Under the pieces are notes generated by a model, which saw only the letters and a list, made by a program, of their open reading frames with translations, did no database searches and had not been told where the DNA came from. Positions 32,478-45,144 of a stretch of 64,000 nucleotides of DNA are shown one piece after another. The position numbers were made by a program, and so were the translations under genes. Position 1 is the first letter of the stretch; every line of letters begins with the position of its first letter. Origin of the DNA: Sanguinoderma infundibulare (taxonomy: Eukaryota > Basidiomycota > Agaricomycetes > Polyporales > Polyporaceae); contig JAVLRN010000001.1 of assembly GCA_032821775.1 (NCBI GenBank), positions 4,216,001-4,280,000 on the forward strand, written 5' to 3'.

Positions 32478-35400
32478 ATGGTACGTTCCAGCCACTCGAC
32501 GAAGGAATTTGGACGTACAGGCTAACTGTCGCATACCAGAGCGACGCCGAGAGCGAATTCTGGGGGGGCGATTCAGACTCCATCTCGCGAGCTCAACAGT
32601 TCTTCGCGGACACCAGCAATGCGTCTCCCATTCAAAGTTACCCGATGGCGCCACCGAAACAAGGCACTAATCATGGACCGCGATCAGATCGGAGAGACAG
32701 TCGTGCAGAGTCCTCGCCCAGCAAGAGGACACCTCGGCAGCCCAAGATCACCTCGGAGAGAGGGACCAATACTCGTGTTCGCGGGAGGGGGACGAGTCAA
32801 CGTCCTTTGTTAGAACACACGACTCCCCATGCGCGCGACCAACGACCTGTTGCCTCCGCCGCTCATTCGGATGCAGCTACCACTGCGGGTACTCGCTCAC
32901 AAGGTAGCGTGAGTGTGGACCAGTCCATGGATCTAGACCTCGACTCTAACTTGGAGAACGATGCAGCGTACGGTCAGTACGACCCACTGGTTTATTCCTT
33001 CCCTTGCGCTGACGGCATCGCGTAATCTTTAGTTGAAGCAAGTGAGTGTACTACCGGCAACTACGCATCGTAGATTCTTACCGCAGCACCCACAGTGATG
33101 GACACGGACAACGACGACTCCGAACCTCCTTCTCGAGGCGGTTCGTTCGCCTTCTCCTACGTCCAATCGAGTCGGAATGCGTCGATGACTTCCCTCTCGT
33201 CCTCGGCGTCAGTTGATTCCAGAACTGGAAGGAAACACGCCATGCCGTACGAGTCGACCTACGGCAGACCGATCGCCGCACAGGTTGCGCGAAAGGTGCC
33301 TCGCACAACGCAGAAGGTAGGTCCCTCTAGATAACTCAGCCGGCCGGCTTGGTACCGTATTGGACACAAGAGCGGGGACATTAGAGGTGCCCAATTGCCT
33401 TCCATTGCGCTCACTCTAGACGTTGGACGCACCGGGAAGCAATTGCGCCCTCCTGTCCAGTGGAGAATGCCATTCGAAAGTATGTTGGAGACAAGAACAA
33501 CGCCGGTGTCAACCAGCGCGGATCGTTCTTCTCTCCAACATATTTGTAAGGAGTATTTTTCATTGAGCAGGAAGGGGCGACAGAGCCCTTGGAAGAAACC
33601 GGGCGCAAGGGTGAAGGTCGTCCCCTTGCCATACGCGCAGTGCTCGGCTAGCCTACGTTTGGACTGGGAAACGTGCCCGGGCGCCGCCCGTAGTGACCGT
33701 GGGGATCGGGCGCGACAGTAAGAGCGTATGAATTGGGTTACAGAGGCGACGAAGCGCAATTTTAACAGAGGAACGAGCTCGTTTGAAGGTGACGAGCTAC
33801 CTCTGGCTTCAACAACTCCTCGCGAGATTCGTGTTTAGATTTTGCCTACCTTGAATGTTAAACCTTCGCGAGCTTCTGCTCCACCATTGGATGACAGAAA
33901 CGTACATTTCTTGCCTCTCTCCTCGGCGCGCGCGAACTTGAGAAGAACTTCTTTGGAGTCAAGGGGATGTGAGTTGAGTGCAACCGAGTAGCTCCAGGGG
34001 CTCCGTCGGCAATGGTTTCTATTTCATAGGCGTCGCCATGAGCGCCAATCGAACTGGAACAATCGAGTATAGACTAGTACTCCCTATTGACTCTTGAGCA
34101 CCCCGTGGGCAACACTGACTTGCTCTCTCTGATTGCTTCCTCCTGTTGGCATTGTGTTTATGATTGCTGACATCCATCTACTTTACAGGCTCCTACCACA
34201 TCCAAGCCACTCCCTCAGACGCCGTCGCGTTCGGGGAATGTCACGCGGAAGAACTGGGCTGACTCCCCCGAGCCGTACCAGAAAAGGGTCGAGACACCGA
34301 CCATAACACGGATCTCCAACGCCCTCGAGGATGCGGTTGCCTTTGAACAAGAAGAAGCGAGTTCTGCGTCAGCCGGGCCTTCCCGCCAACGTGAGCAGAA
34401 GAACGCGTTTGACCCGTCGACGCTATCGGGTGTCTGCGTCATCGCGCATTCAAAGGACGCGCAGCGCCTGTTCGACAATATTCCCCTGAGCTGGGGCGTG
34501 CAGTACGAAATCGCTCGTGGGGTCTCGCGGGGCATATGGAGTTGGGAGACGGTGATACAGGCCGAGCCTGCCCTCAGGTCCCTCAAAGGAGAGAACACAG
34601 GCAACGCCACGAGGGTATCCCATGTGCTCGGTCGCCAGTTCGGCGACAACTCGCCGGTTGACGGCGCCATATGGTGCGCGTCCAGTTGTGTTGCAAACAT
34701 GCATGCGCAGCATCTGACACCAGGATAGGTATGAGCTCGACCGGGAAGAGAAGGCGATGATCGAACGGCGAGGGCGCGGACTCGGCCTGCAGGGCGACTT
34801 CGGGGAGAAGCCGAACTGGTACGGCGGGCAGATCCAGCAAGTCGCCAGACTCGAGGAGGCCGGCGACGGCTTCCGGGTCGTGCTCGCGAAGATGGAGATG
34901 CGCAAGTCGACGCGCTTCGCCCGCTTCCTCGCCTCCCGGCGGATTCTGCAGGTCTCGGTCCCGGCTACGGTCGTCAACAGCCGAGCGGAGGATCTCCGCG
35001 CGTTCTTCACCCAGAAGTTTGTGTTGTGCGGCCGGATTTTCGTCGCGTTCGGCGCAAAGGACAAGAAGGTCTTCCTCATGGAGACCCCGGAGGCGCACGA
35101 GCGTGCTGCTTACATCAAGGGCGACGAGCAGAGGATCAGCTTGGCGGATTTCGTCGCGTGGCACAATCCGATGGACCTCAACGGCGCGCAGGTATGTTGA
35201 TGCCTCTGTCAAGGTGATAGCAGCTTAACCATTATGCAACGCAGCCGACGTCGAAGTGGGCCACGCGGTTCGACCTCGGCTTCTCCATCTCTGTCCCGGC
35301 CCTGCTCATTCATCCCGACAACACCTACTATAAGCGTGACGATAGTGCGTCGCCTTCGTCTTCTATCGATGATTCATTTCACGATCGTCTGCTACGCAGT

Positions 35401-37943
35401 TGCGCCGCCGCACGATCCGGAGCAGAAGCCCGCGGCAGAGTTCATCTACACAGACGGCTGCGGGTGGATGAACAACGCCGGACTGAGCGCTATCGCGCGG
35501 CACATGGGACTCGAGGAGCGCCCGACGGCCGTGCAAGGTCGTTTTGCAGGCGCGAAGGGGCTCTGGGTGCTGCACCCGCGCGACCAGTCGTCGGTCCCGA
35601 AGATCTGGATCCGCGACTCCCAGGTCAAGATCAAGCTAGACCAGTGCAACCTCCACCAGGCGCACCAAATCTTTGATTTGCTCGCGCCGCCCCGGGTCAC
35701 CCTTCCCAGCCGTCTCTCCCGGCTGACGATCCTGAACCTCGCGCACAATGGGGTGCAGGAGACGACGTTCGTCGAGCTCATGAGGGCCACGATTGAGGAG
35801 GAGGTCAAGCCGCTTACGCAGTGGACGGGCCCGAAGGCCATGTTCCTCCTCTGGAAGGCGGTCGAGAAGGTCGGCGGCGTGGCGATGAAACGCGCGCTTC
35901 AGCACGCCCTTGGCGCCTCGCGCGCTCTGGGGCTGGTCGGCAGAACCCTCCAGGATCTCGCTCTCGCTGAGGGCGACGAGCTCGAGGAGCTGGTGAACGA
36001 GATCGCCGCGGACGCTCGGGACGGCGAGCTGAGCGAGGATCCGATGGCTTCGTACACGGCCCTGCGCAACCAGGCGACGGGCCAGCCGCTCACCATTCAC
36101 GCCGTCATCCTTGACCTTCTCCAGGCTGGATTCAACCCGCTGGAGCTGGAGCTTCTGTACGACAAGCTGAAGATGGTGGTGACGCTCGTCATCGAGGATA
36201 TCATCCTCGACTACCACATCGCCGTTCCCCATTCCATTGAGGCGTTTATCATACCAGGTATGTGATTCCGTCGTTTACTACACCGTGTGCAGCCAGATGA
36301 CCGCGAAGCAGATCCGATTAGCGTGTTGCGCGAGGGGGAGATCCACTTCAAGTCAACGAAGAACCTCAAGGACGTGGACGACTTGAATCGCAACCAGCTC
36401 CTCGGCGATGTCTTGGTATACCTGTTCTGAGTACAATCATTTGTGACTTGCTGATGCGTAGCTTGACAGATCTATCGTAATCCGAATCGCCTTCCGTCGG
36501 ACGTCCAGAAGGTATGTCGAGTAAGACATTATTAATAAGTGGTGCGAGCTGATCATTCGTGGTATCATGCGTAGGTTACGGCTGTAGAATGCGTGGAGCT
36601 TTCGGCGTACACCGATGTCATCGTGCTTCCAACTACTGGGCCCCGTTCGTTCGCCAGCTACCTCGCTGGAGGAGGTGAGTGGTGTTGCGAGTGCGAGTTA
36701 CCTTCCCAGCTGACCTGCTTGAAACTGTGTAGACTATGATGGAGGTATGGTTTTGTTTCGCCGTCTGTGACCATCCACTAGCCTCAGGCTGATACCATGT
36801 GCTCTAGACGTCGCGGTTGTCATCTACGATGAGAGGCTCGTCAAGGACTTCGTCACGCGCCCGCTTACGCGAGAGCCGGTCGACTTCATCAAAGACAACT
36901 TTGAGGATATGGGCACCATCCAACAGGTTACCAACCTCGCCAAGGATCTCGAGGGATTTCACGATCCCGACGCGAGTCGCCGGAAGTTGCAGGAGAGCCT
37001 CCTCTTGGGGCTCTCCCCTGCACCGATCGGCCAGTATTCTCGCTTCCACGAAGGCTCCATTTACGCGAATGGATACGACGCGGCCGACACGATTCGCCTC
37101 GCGTTCATGTAAGTTCATCATCTCCCCTCCGTTTCAGCCCGACACCAGCTCACGAACTCACCCGGAAGGTTCAACACCGTGCTCGACTCCCGCAAGACCG
37201 GCCATCGCGTCAAGACTGAAGTCTTCAAGGCAGACAAGAGGAAGTTCGACAGAAGACTTCCCGACTGCCTTCAGTTGCGCAAGGAGGCCAAGTGGGGGAG
37301 TCAGGCTGGGGGAGGAGTGCCATCCTTCAAGCGAGATCGCAAGCTAGGAGATTTCATCCTAGAAAACCTCTACGAGGCCGGCCGGAAGATGCGGGACGAA
37401 CAAATCAAGCAGTACGACAATCTGAAGCCGAAGGTCTTTAGCACGGACAAGCACCTCCTGCAGCCCTGGAAGACGGTGCAGCCGTATCTCAACGACACCG
37501 CTCCCGTCAGGCACGACCTCATTCTCATTCAGCAGCATGTCGACGACCACATCAAACAATGGCAGTCGATAACGGCCGCCGGTCGGCCGCCCAACCGCTA
37601 CGCGTCTTCGGCGAAGGGTAAAGGCGCCGGCAAGGCGGGTTCCGGCAGGGGGTTGCTGCAAGCTCAGTACGACGAGCTCGCGCGGTCGTACGCGGCTGGG
37701 CCCGAGATCAATAAGGACGGCCTGCTCGCCACGTTCGCGAACGTCGAGCACCTGAAGGCGTCCTACGCTTACACACAGAGCCCCAAGTTCGCTTGGAACG
37801 TCGCATTCCAGGCGCTCTGCCACATCAAGGCTGCCGCGCAGGGCTCGGTGGCGTGCACGGCGGACTTTGCGGACGTGATGTCCATCCCGGGTTCGACCGC
37901 GCGGGTTCTGGAGCAAAGCAGGGTGGCTCTCACGGCGTCGTGA
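32478..37943 (+). CDS. RNA-dependent RNA polymerase of the RNAi (QDE-1/RDR) family, copy B
   Basis: The exon structure is the same as copy A: ATG exon 32478-32480, then 32540-32972, 33096-33316, 34189-34673 and so on to the stop at 37943, giving 1,303 codons. The catalytic microexon is 36733-36744. Against copy A, amino-acid changes are scattered in the disordered N terminus and a few lie in the next 500 residues (for example Ala to Glu near 35802); from 35816 on no change was seen. Intron 3 is 872 bp and lacks the TIR element; in its place is about 170 bp with coding-like character. All catalytic motifs are intact. Confidence 0.93.
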
Positions 37944-39637
37944 GCGATCGTCGACTTTTCTGTGTTTGTGGTCGTCCTCCTGACGACGGACCCGACAGTC
38001 AACGCCCAGCGTGCGGCTGAGCCGCTACATGCCGTCGTACAACCGGCCGAACGACTACGAGACTGTATCGCAGTGTACGTCCTTGGCTCGCTTTCTGGTG
38101 GCGGACGGACACAGGCACTGACGTGGGTTTCGCTATACAGACTTCTGGAGCTGATTTGGCGCGATGCACCAGCAGCTGTCGCTGGTCGAGAGAATTGTGC
38201 ATGGGCGTGGGGTCGCGTATGTTTGGAAGGAGCGCGCGGGCATGTATTTGTACTTGTGGACGCGTATCTATGCATTTCACACGCTGAGAATGACCGGGAC
38301 TAGTGCTTGAGATAGGGAATGGTTTTGTGAACAGTCCGGACGGGTGAGGGAATGGTTTTGTGAACAATCCGGACGGGTGAGCGAATTCTGAACAATACGG
38401 ACAGTCCGCGCGCGAGAGGAGGGAGAGGAGAACGGGAGAGAGCCCGGGCGACCTCTGCGAGTACGCGTGCGCCCCACTCAGATCCACAGCTATCTATGTA
38501 GAGACATGTTCACTCAGGACGGCAGGACTCGACTCGGGAGGAGGGAGAGGAGAGCGGGGAGAAAACCGCGGGGAGAATGCTACCTGTACGACTGAGTCTA
38601 CACGGGGAAAGGTAAACAGAAACTCGAGACTTTTGCTGCAACTCTACTACAGTGGTACACAACCCAGCTCTCCGCGCGGTCGTACACCAGAGAAAAGAGA
38701 TACACCCGTACGGCGCCATCCATGTCCCGTAAAAATGCAAGCAGTTTGTGATCGCGTTCACGGGTTTGAAGTCATCCATGTTGTGCAAGAACACCTGCCA
38801 GCAACGTGTCCGCATTCAGCATCCGTCCATCCGGCCATCACACAAGGGGCAACATGAAGGAAGAGAAAAGGACGCACAATGGTCTTCACAACCTTTCCCA
38901 GCTTCCCCGGCCGGACACGGACGAGCTGAGAGAACCCCGGTCAGTTGGCCCCAGACGTCGAACATACTTGTCAGCCGGATACAGCATGGACCAGCTGTTA
39001 CGAAGCTTGAACATCCAGGCAGATTCGAGATCCATGTTGGTGAGATTGGCAAGCGCGCCACGCCCGCAAATCGAGTCCCGCCTATGAACGTCAAGTTGAG
39101 GACGACTTCGAGGTAATACCGTGCTCGGAGAGTACGCACCGTGCAAATGAGAACGTCTATCCGGACGCCCACCTCGAGACCGCCTTGCGAAGGTCGTCGT
39201 TCGGGTGCCGCGTCTCCGTCCGGATATCTGAATGAATACGCTTGCCCATCTTGAGATCGACGTCCGGCAGCATACTGCCATGTTCGTAGAGCATTGACAC
39301 CCCGGACGATAGAGGAGCACGGCAAGAACTCACCGACATCTTGTCCGCGATCTCGGGGTTGACGTACACGATGATGTCGTCCTTGACCGGCCTGTGCGGC
39401 GTCCCACGTCCGTGTGAACGTGAGCTCAAGGCCGGAACGAACCATACTGTATGCTCACCGAGTACAAAGTCCGCGCGCGGTGATCTTCAAGTGGTCGAAG
39501 GGGCTGAGGTCGGGGTAATACGTTGAACGACCATTTGATCACGCCTGAACTCCCTTGCCTGCGCCGCCATTTCGACATATCCCTCGCCATCAGCGTCCGT
39601 TACCATGTATCGACAGACAAGCACAGAAAGAACTCAC

Positions 39638-39877
39638 CCGAAAGTTCGCATTCGAAGCAAGGACCATCAAGCCCGTATATGGGGCGCGGGCAGCCGCGTC
39701 GGCGAAGATGAAGGTGTGAAATGCGAGGACCCTCTCCCCATTCCAGAGAACAACAGGCGACATCCTGAGACGTCGCTGCAATGCAGGTAGAGCAGGTGGA
39801 TGCAAAGGAGAGCACATCGGAGACATCGGTGAGGCAATTCCAGGCCAAACGGCGATTCGGTGCGAACGTGAGCATAA
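39638..39877 (-). pseudogene. F-box-like relic (spacer B)
   Basis: Unit B copy of the relic at 21973-22212, with the same frameshift. Confidence 0.4.
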
Positions 39878-40754
39878 GTCCGGAATGAACCGTTCGGAGG
39901 TATGCTCACCGAGTACCAGGTCCGTGCGCGGTAATCTTCAATGCGCATCCCTCGAGAACGCGCCATGCGCACCTGTCAACCGCGAAGTCATTGCACGCGG
40001 GCGGCGGCGAGCCTGCAGATACGCGGCCAGGGCCCCCAAAGACGTAGTTCGTCCGGGAGCGACACTGTATGTGTCGGCGAGCGCGTGTGGGCCATTGAGA
40101 CAAGAGAGAAGCGGGAGCAAATGGAAGACAGGGAGATGGGATAGTGGAAAGTAGACGGTCTCGGGGGAACCAGCAAACAGACTTCAAACCTATTGAATAA
40201 GTTTCCATCAACAATAGGTACACTGCAAATATCGGGTACGTACAGCGGCCACAATTGAACATAATCGATCAGATGGTGTATCCACGGCGATTTGAAATGC
40301 CGAATCACCGCGCTTCTTGAGACTGCGCTTCACTGCGTGGAGACATCATGTAACCACATTGCGGTGCCCTCGGGTAGGATGGCAGGCTCGAGCAAGAGTC
40401 GCTTCTGGTCCCCGCCGTGTTCGTACTCGGCCGCCTGCGCGCGTGTATCCAGGTGGTTTCTCCCGTGTTATACTGCGGACGAATTGATATTAGTGACCAC
40501 ATCGCCAAGCTTATGTGCGCCGCGGAGAACGTTGCATTAGACCCGAACGGCCGCTTCGAAAACTTGCGGTTTCAAGTTTCCAATCTCGGCTGGCCTCCAA
40601 GTACCGCTGGCACTACAGCTCTAGCCCATCAACTCCAAGCGGCGCGTCAGGTTGAGAAACACAGGGTCGACCTCCGCACAACCACGGCCAGAACGTTCGG
40701 AACAGGATAAAACACGTACCCGTAAACGAGTCTCGCATGCAACGCGGTATTAAA

Positions 40755-41720
40755 TCATGCCGCGGAGTTTCGTCTGTAATCGAAGCGAGGGCGTTGCGAG
40801 GAGACGGTGATGATGGAAGCTCTGACGTCGCCCATCCTGATCTTCCCAAAGTGCTGCAGGTACTGATCCCTTGCCGTCCGGAGCGCGAGCCATGCCCACC
40901 GCTGCTTGTTCTGCGCGAATGATCCAAATTATCGTCAGCGTGCGTCAGGTATTAGACCCGGGGGAACGGTCTCTGATGGAATGAGGAACGCGTACCTCTT
41001 CGTACTTCTTGACCTGATCATCGGGCGGAAGCTCGATCGGGGCAGGCTGCTCTACAGGAGCCGGACCTGGCGCAGGCGCCATAGGTGCCGGTGTTGGAGA
41101 CGGGGCGGCAGGCGGCAGAGGATTGGGCGTAGCCACCCGCACCGGCGACGCGGCCGCACTCTCTGGGACAGGTGTCGTCCCAGGCGTCGCGGGCAGCGAA
41201 GGGTGCAGAGGGACAGCAGCAATTGGTGGCGGGTGCGCTTTTGAAGGTGGCAGAGGATCTTGCGATCCCAAGGTGGACGGTGGCGGCGTCGACGTGCTGT
41301 TCGGCATGGGGTTCGCAGTGGCGGACGTCGCCGCGGCGCTTGCGCCGTCCTTGGGCGCGGCGGCCTTCGCGCGAGCCGCTGCGATCCGTTCCGCCTGCTT
41401 CGTGAGCTGCTTCTTCCGCATGTCGATGCGCGCGTCTTCCTGCCTGATCTTTTTGACGAAGTGTTTGATGTCCCCGGGCCTGCAAAAATGACCATGTTTG
41501 CAAATGGCGCAGAGAATGAAAACGCACTGGAACGGGTGCTGTGAATCCCACAAATCCCAGTACCCCATCTCCGAAACTCCGTCAACGGCGCGCTCCCGTA
41601 CCGGTACTGCCACAGCTCCTGATCCACCCTCATCCTTTCCCGCATGCCCTCCATCGCTTCCTCCAACCCGACCTCCCTCTCCTCCTCCTCAACCTCGACA
41701 TGCTGTTCCTGTGTACGCAT
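40755..41720 (-). CDS. Hypothetical Pro/Ala-rich protein (spacer B)
   Basis: Unit B copy of the gene at 23090-24055, with the same three-exon, 252 aa model (41720-41602, 41479-40996, 40910-40755). Confidence 0.4.
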
Positions 41721-42087
41721 GAACAATGGGCGATGTCTAAGGATGGGAATATCGGGTACGTACGGCCACCACCCTTAAATCCAATTGATGTCGCAAAGTG
41801 GTTTGAAATGGATACACGCGAGATTCTGAATCCTCGCGAATCTCGCGTGTATCCAGGCGGTTTCTTCTACGTTAGTCTGTGGATAAAATTAGTCTGCATG
41901 TCACCAAGCTTGTGTGCGCCGCGGAGAACGTTAAATCGGACTCGAATGGCCGATGCGGAAACTTGGGGTTTGAAGTTTCCAATCGCGGTCACCGCCAAGA
42001 AGACAGGGCTTGCGAGACCCGCGGGCACCGCAGCTCTAGCCCATCAACTCCAAGCGGCGCGTGAGGTCGGTAGAAACATCAAGTTCT

Positions 42088-42927
42088 AACAGCAGCATGG
42101 AATGCAGCATGCCGATTCTTCTGGAGTGTATGCAGAGTGCCGCTGTGGCTGTGGGAAGGCTGACGACTCACTTGGGACCGGGCTAATCGTGACGCAGCTG
42201 CTGGCCATGGATGAGTTCGAGACGATACTTTGGAAGAGCTTGCTCCAGTTCAGACCTTGGGCGTATCCCGTGCTGGGCATGGGGGTCTTGGGGAGGCTGG
42301 ATGGACCCGAGGGGAAGCGTCCCGGCGTGGTCGTTGCGAAGCCCACTTGCACAGTGTTGGAATGTTCAATTCCAGCTTGATCTGGTGCAAGGCTTGGTAC
42401 GGAGAACACTAAACCGGTTGGACAATCGAGGAGTAATGTGAGCATAAGGAACTGTATAGCACAATTCAGCACAACCATGGCCAGAATGTTCGGAACAGGA
42501 TGGAAAACGTACCACGTAAATGAGCTTCTGATGCAACATGCCGAAGAGTTCGTTGTGGCGATAATGGAAGCGAGTGCGTTGCGAGGAGATGGCAATGATG
42601 CAAGCTCGCGCTTGCGCTTGCCGAGATTTCTGCTCTAGCGATGGACTTTCAAATTATTGGTGCATGCAAGCACCGCCAAGGATGACGCGCGCAGACTAGA
42701 CTCACCGCCTCGTGGTACGGACTGAATTTGGTCTTGCCCATGACTTCGTTCACAGCGGTGCTCTTGCCGATCCGCGTTTTGGGCTTGCAGTCACGAAAGC
42801 GGTACTTGTGCGTCGGCGTCGGCGACGGCAGCTTGAACATGAGCTGGGTCTCGGACGCGAGCTTGCCGTAGCCGGTCAGGCAGTACTCGTCGTCTGAGTC
42901 GTTGCCACCCTTGCTGCTCGCAGCGCA
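42088..42927 (-). pseudogene. Partial paralogue segment (spacer B)
   Basis: Unit B copy of 24423-25262. Confidence 0.38.
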
Positions 42928-43023
42928 GCCATGTCCGCATCACAGCAGTCACGATCGGCGGCCGCAGTCGGGGTGGAATGAGCGCCGTCCCCAATCGAGC
43001 CAGACTTGTCATAATACGAGCCT

Positions 43024-43471
43024 GTGAGGGTCGCGATGCGGCAAAGCTGTGATCAAGAGTCAGCTGTCAGTGTAAGAAATGTGGTCAGGGAAGGGATGGA
43101 CCGACTGATAGGCTCTGTGCCGTCCAAGAGTGGGTCCCTGGGATCAAAGATGTCATTAAGCGTCCCGCTAGCCACTCCTGCCGCCGAGGACCCACTCACC
43201 GACCTGGTGCGCCTTATGCCCAGCGCGTGCCACTTGAAACATTGTAGCCACGGACGCATACATCCGTCTCGTTGCCGCTGCGCTTTTCGGTTCCGCGCGG
43301 GTCTCGGACGGGTCTGAGGAGCTGGAAGAGGAACTGCCGTCAGAATTGCGTGTCCGTGATCTCGACGTCAAGCAGCTCAGGGCCACTTCGCAAAGTAGTA
43401 CTGGCTCTTTGAGGCGGTCTCCGCGACTCCAGTCTCCCGGTTCTGTTTCAGATGTCCTGCCGGCGCAGTGA
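43024..43471 (+). pseudogene. Plus-strand Ser/Glu-rich coding remnant (spacer B)
   Basis: Unit B copy of 25359-25806, with the same unjoinable frames. Confidence 0.3.
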
Positions 43472-44691
43472 GTGAGCCATTCGACTGGCTGCCAAGCGCA
43501 CTTCTCCCACTCGTGTCCATTCGTGTTGGGCTCGCTCTACATCGGCGCGTACTCTCTTCATAAGGTTACTCCGCGAACACACGACTGAGGAAAGTGAGGA
43601 TGCGCCCTCAGAACGTTGTCATCGTGCCAGAATTGGAAAGCCGGCGGAGGAGGTCGGTGATGGACGAGGGCCTTGCCCTTCTGCGGGATCATGCCCTCGG
43701 TGAAGTGTTCTGCGGTGCGGCGATGAGGGATCTCACCAAGGACGATCTGCGTGCGACGCGACCCTATGTAAGCACGTGCCCCCAGCCCTGCATGCGTGCG
43801 TGCACATGTTGCCATGACGCCGTGCCGTCCGACAAGCTCTGAACTCTCGAAGCTCAAAGTTGCGTTCGCAGTCGGGAAGGCGGAGGCGGAGAAGAGCCTC
43901 GCAAGCCGGCTGACGCGGGATGCCCATGCCCATGCCTCGCCCGTTCCCAGAGACCGCTCTGCGAAACCACGCTGTCTGCCAGTGGCCGGTGCAACTTGTT
44001 CAGTGCGAAGTGGGAACCGCGGCGTCAGGAGCAGAAACCCGTACGTACCCACCTCCTCCCTTCCGAATCCATGCTCTCCCACACCTCCTCCTCTCCCTCC
44101 TCTCATATCCGGCCAGAGGTCGGCGCGATGATGTCGAGCGCACATAATCCAGAGGCTGCAATTGAGAACTTGAGATTGAGCACTCTTTGATCCAGGAGAA
44201 TATGTGCAAGCATGAGGAGATGGTCTCACATCGCATCACAGGATTCGGAGGTCTTAGACGGAGTCTGGCAGTGTTCACGAAGCGCGTCAATCACTCGAGA
44301 TTTACAGAATGCAGATGAGTATGGAATGTGCTTACCAGACACTGTACAGATTGGGCAACCACCCGAGATCAGTTACGAGGGAAATAAGTGCTATGCGCAA
44401 ATTATGCGCACGCTGGCTACAAAGTTGCATGAAGATAATTAACGGGAGAATCTCTCCAAGTGACGCACAGCTGCTGAACATGCCCGCCGCACGCCGCCAC
44501 ACCGAATCCCGACCAACCAACTCCTGCCCTCGAACACAGTACTCGAATGGTCTCGCACAGCTCAAGGCGGAATTTTGATCCCGTATAACAACAAAATTGA
44601 GTACGTACATTCATTTGTATCTCCATCCTCCGCGCGCTGACCAGCCTGGTACCGCGGGACAGGACACAAATCTGGCAATCCGAAGGCGAAT

Positions 44692-45144
44692 ATGGGGTGG
44701 TCGGAGAAGGGCTACGCCCTCGGCGTGGTCGTCCGCTGCAAACAGAACCTCCTCGGATGGCCCTGGTACGCAAACATCCCGTTTGCGAACCCGAGCGACC
44801 TTCTCGGCGGCCAGCCCGTCCTGCGCTTCCTCATCGCGCTCTTGAATGCCGGGATCCTTCGCTTCGAGCCCGCGAGCGAGGAGGATGTTGACCTCGCACG
44901 ACGGAACTCTAAGGCCATCCTTCCGGGTGCCCCGCCGACACGCCCGCCTCCGTTCTGCTGGGGTCTGTTTGGTCGGAACGATATCGGCCTGGGTCGCTTC
45001 CGGCCGGTTACCAACCCGCTGGGCTTGCCGCTCAGACACCCAAAAGACGGTCCAAAGACCCCGAAGCTTATCCTGGACTCCGATGTTGAGGATTCGGATG
45101 CAGTGGACTCAGAGAATGAGAACGCGCAGGTGGGATGCTGGTAG
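44692..45144 (+). CDS. Hypothetical protein, 150 aa (spacer B)
   Basis: Unit B copy of 27027-27479, identical in protein. Confidence 0.4.
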   Translation: MGWSEKGYALGVVVRCKQNLLGWPWYANIPFANPSDLLGGQPVLRFLIALLNAGILRFEPASEEDVDLARRNSKAILPGAPPTRPPPFCWGLFGRNDIGLGRFRPVTNPLGLPLRHPKDGPKTPKLILDSDVEDSDAVDSENENAQVGCW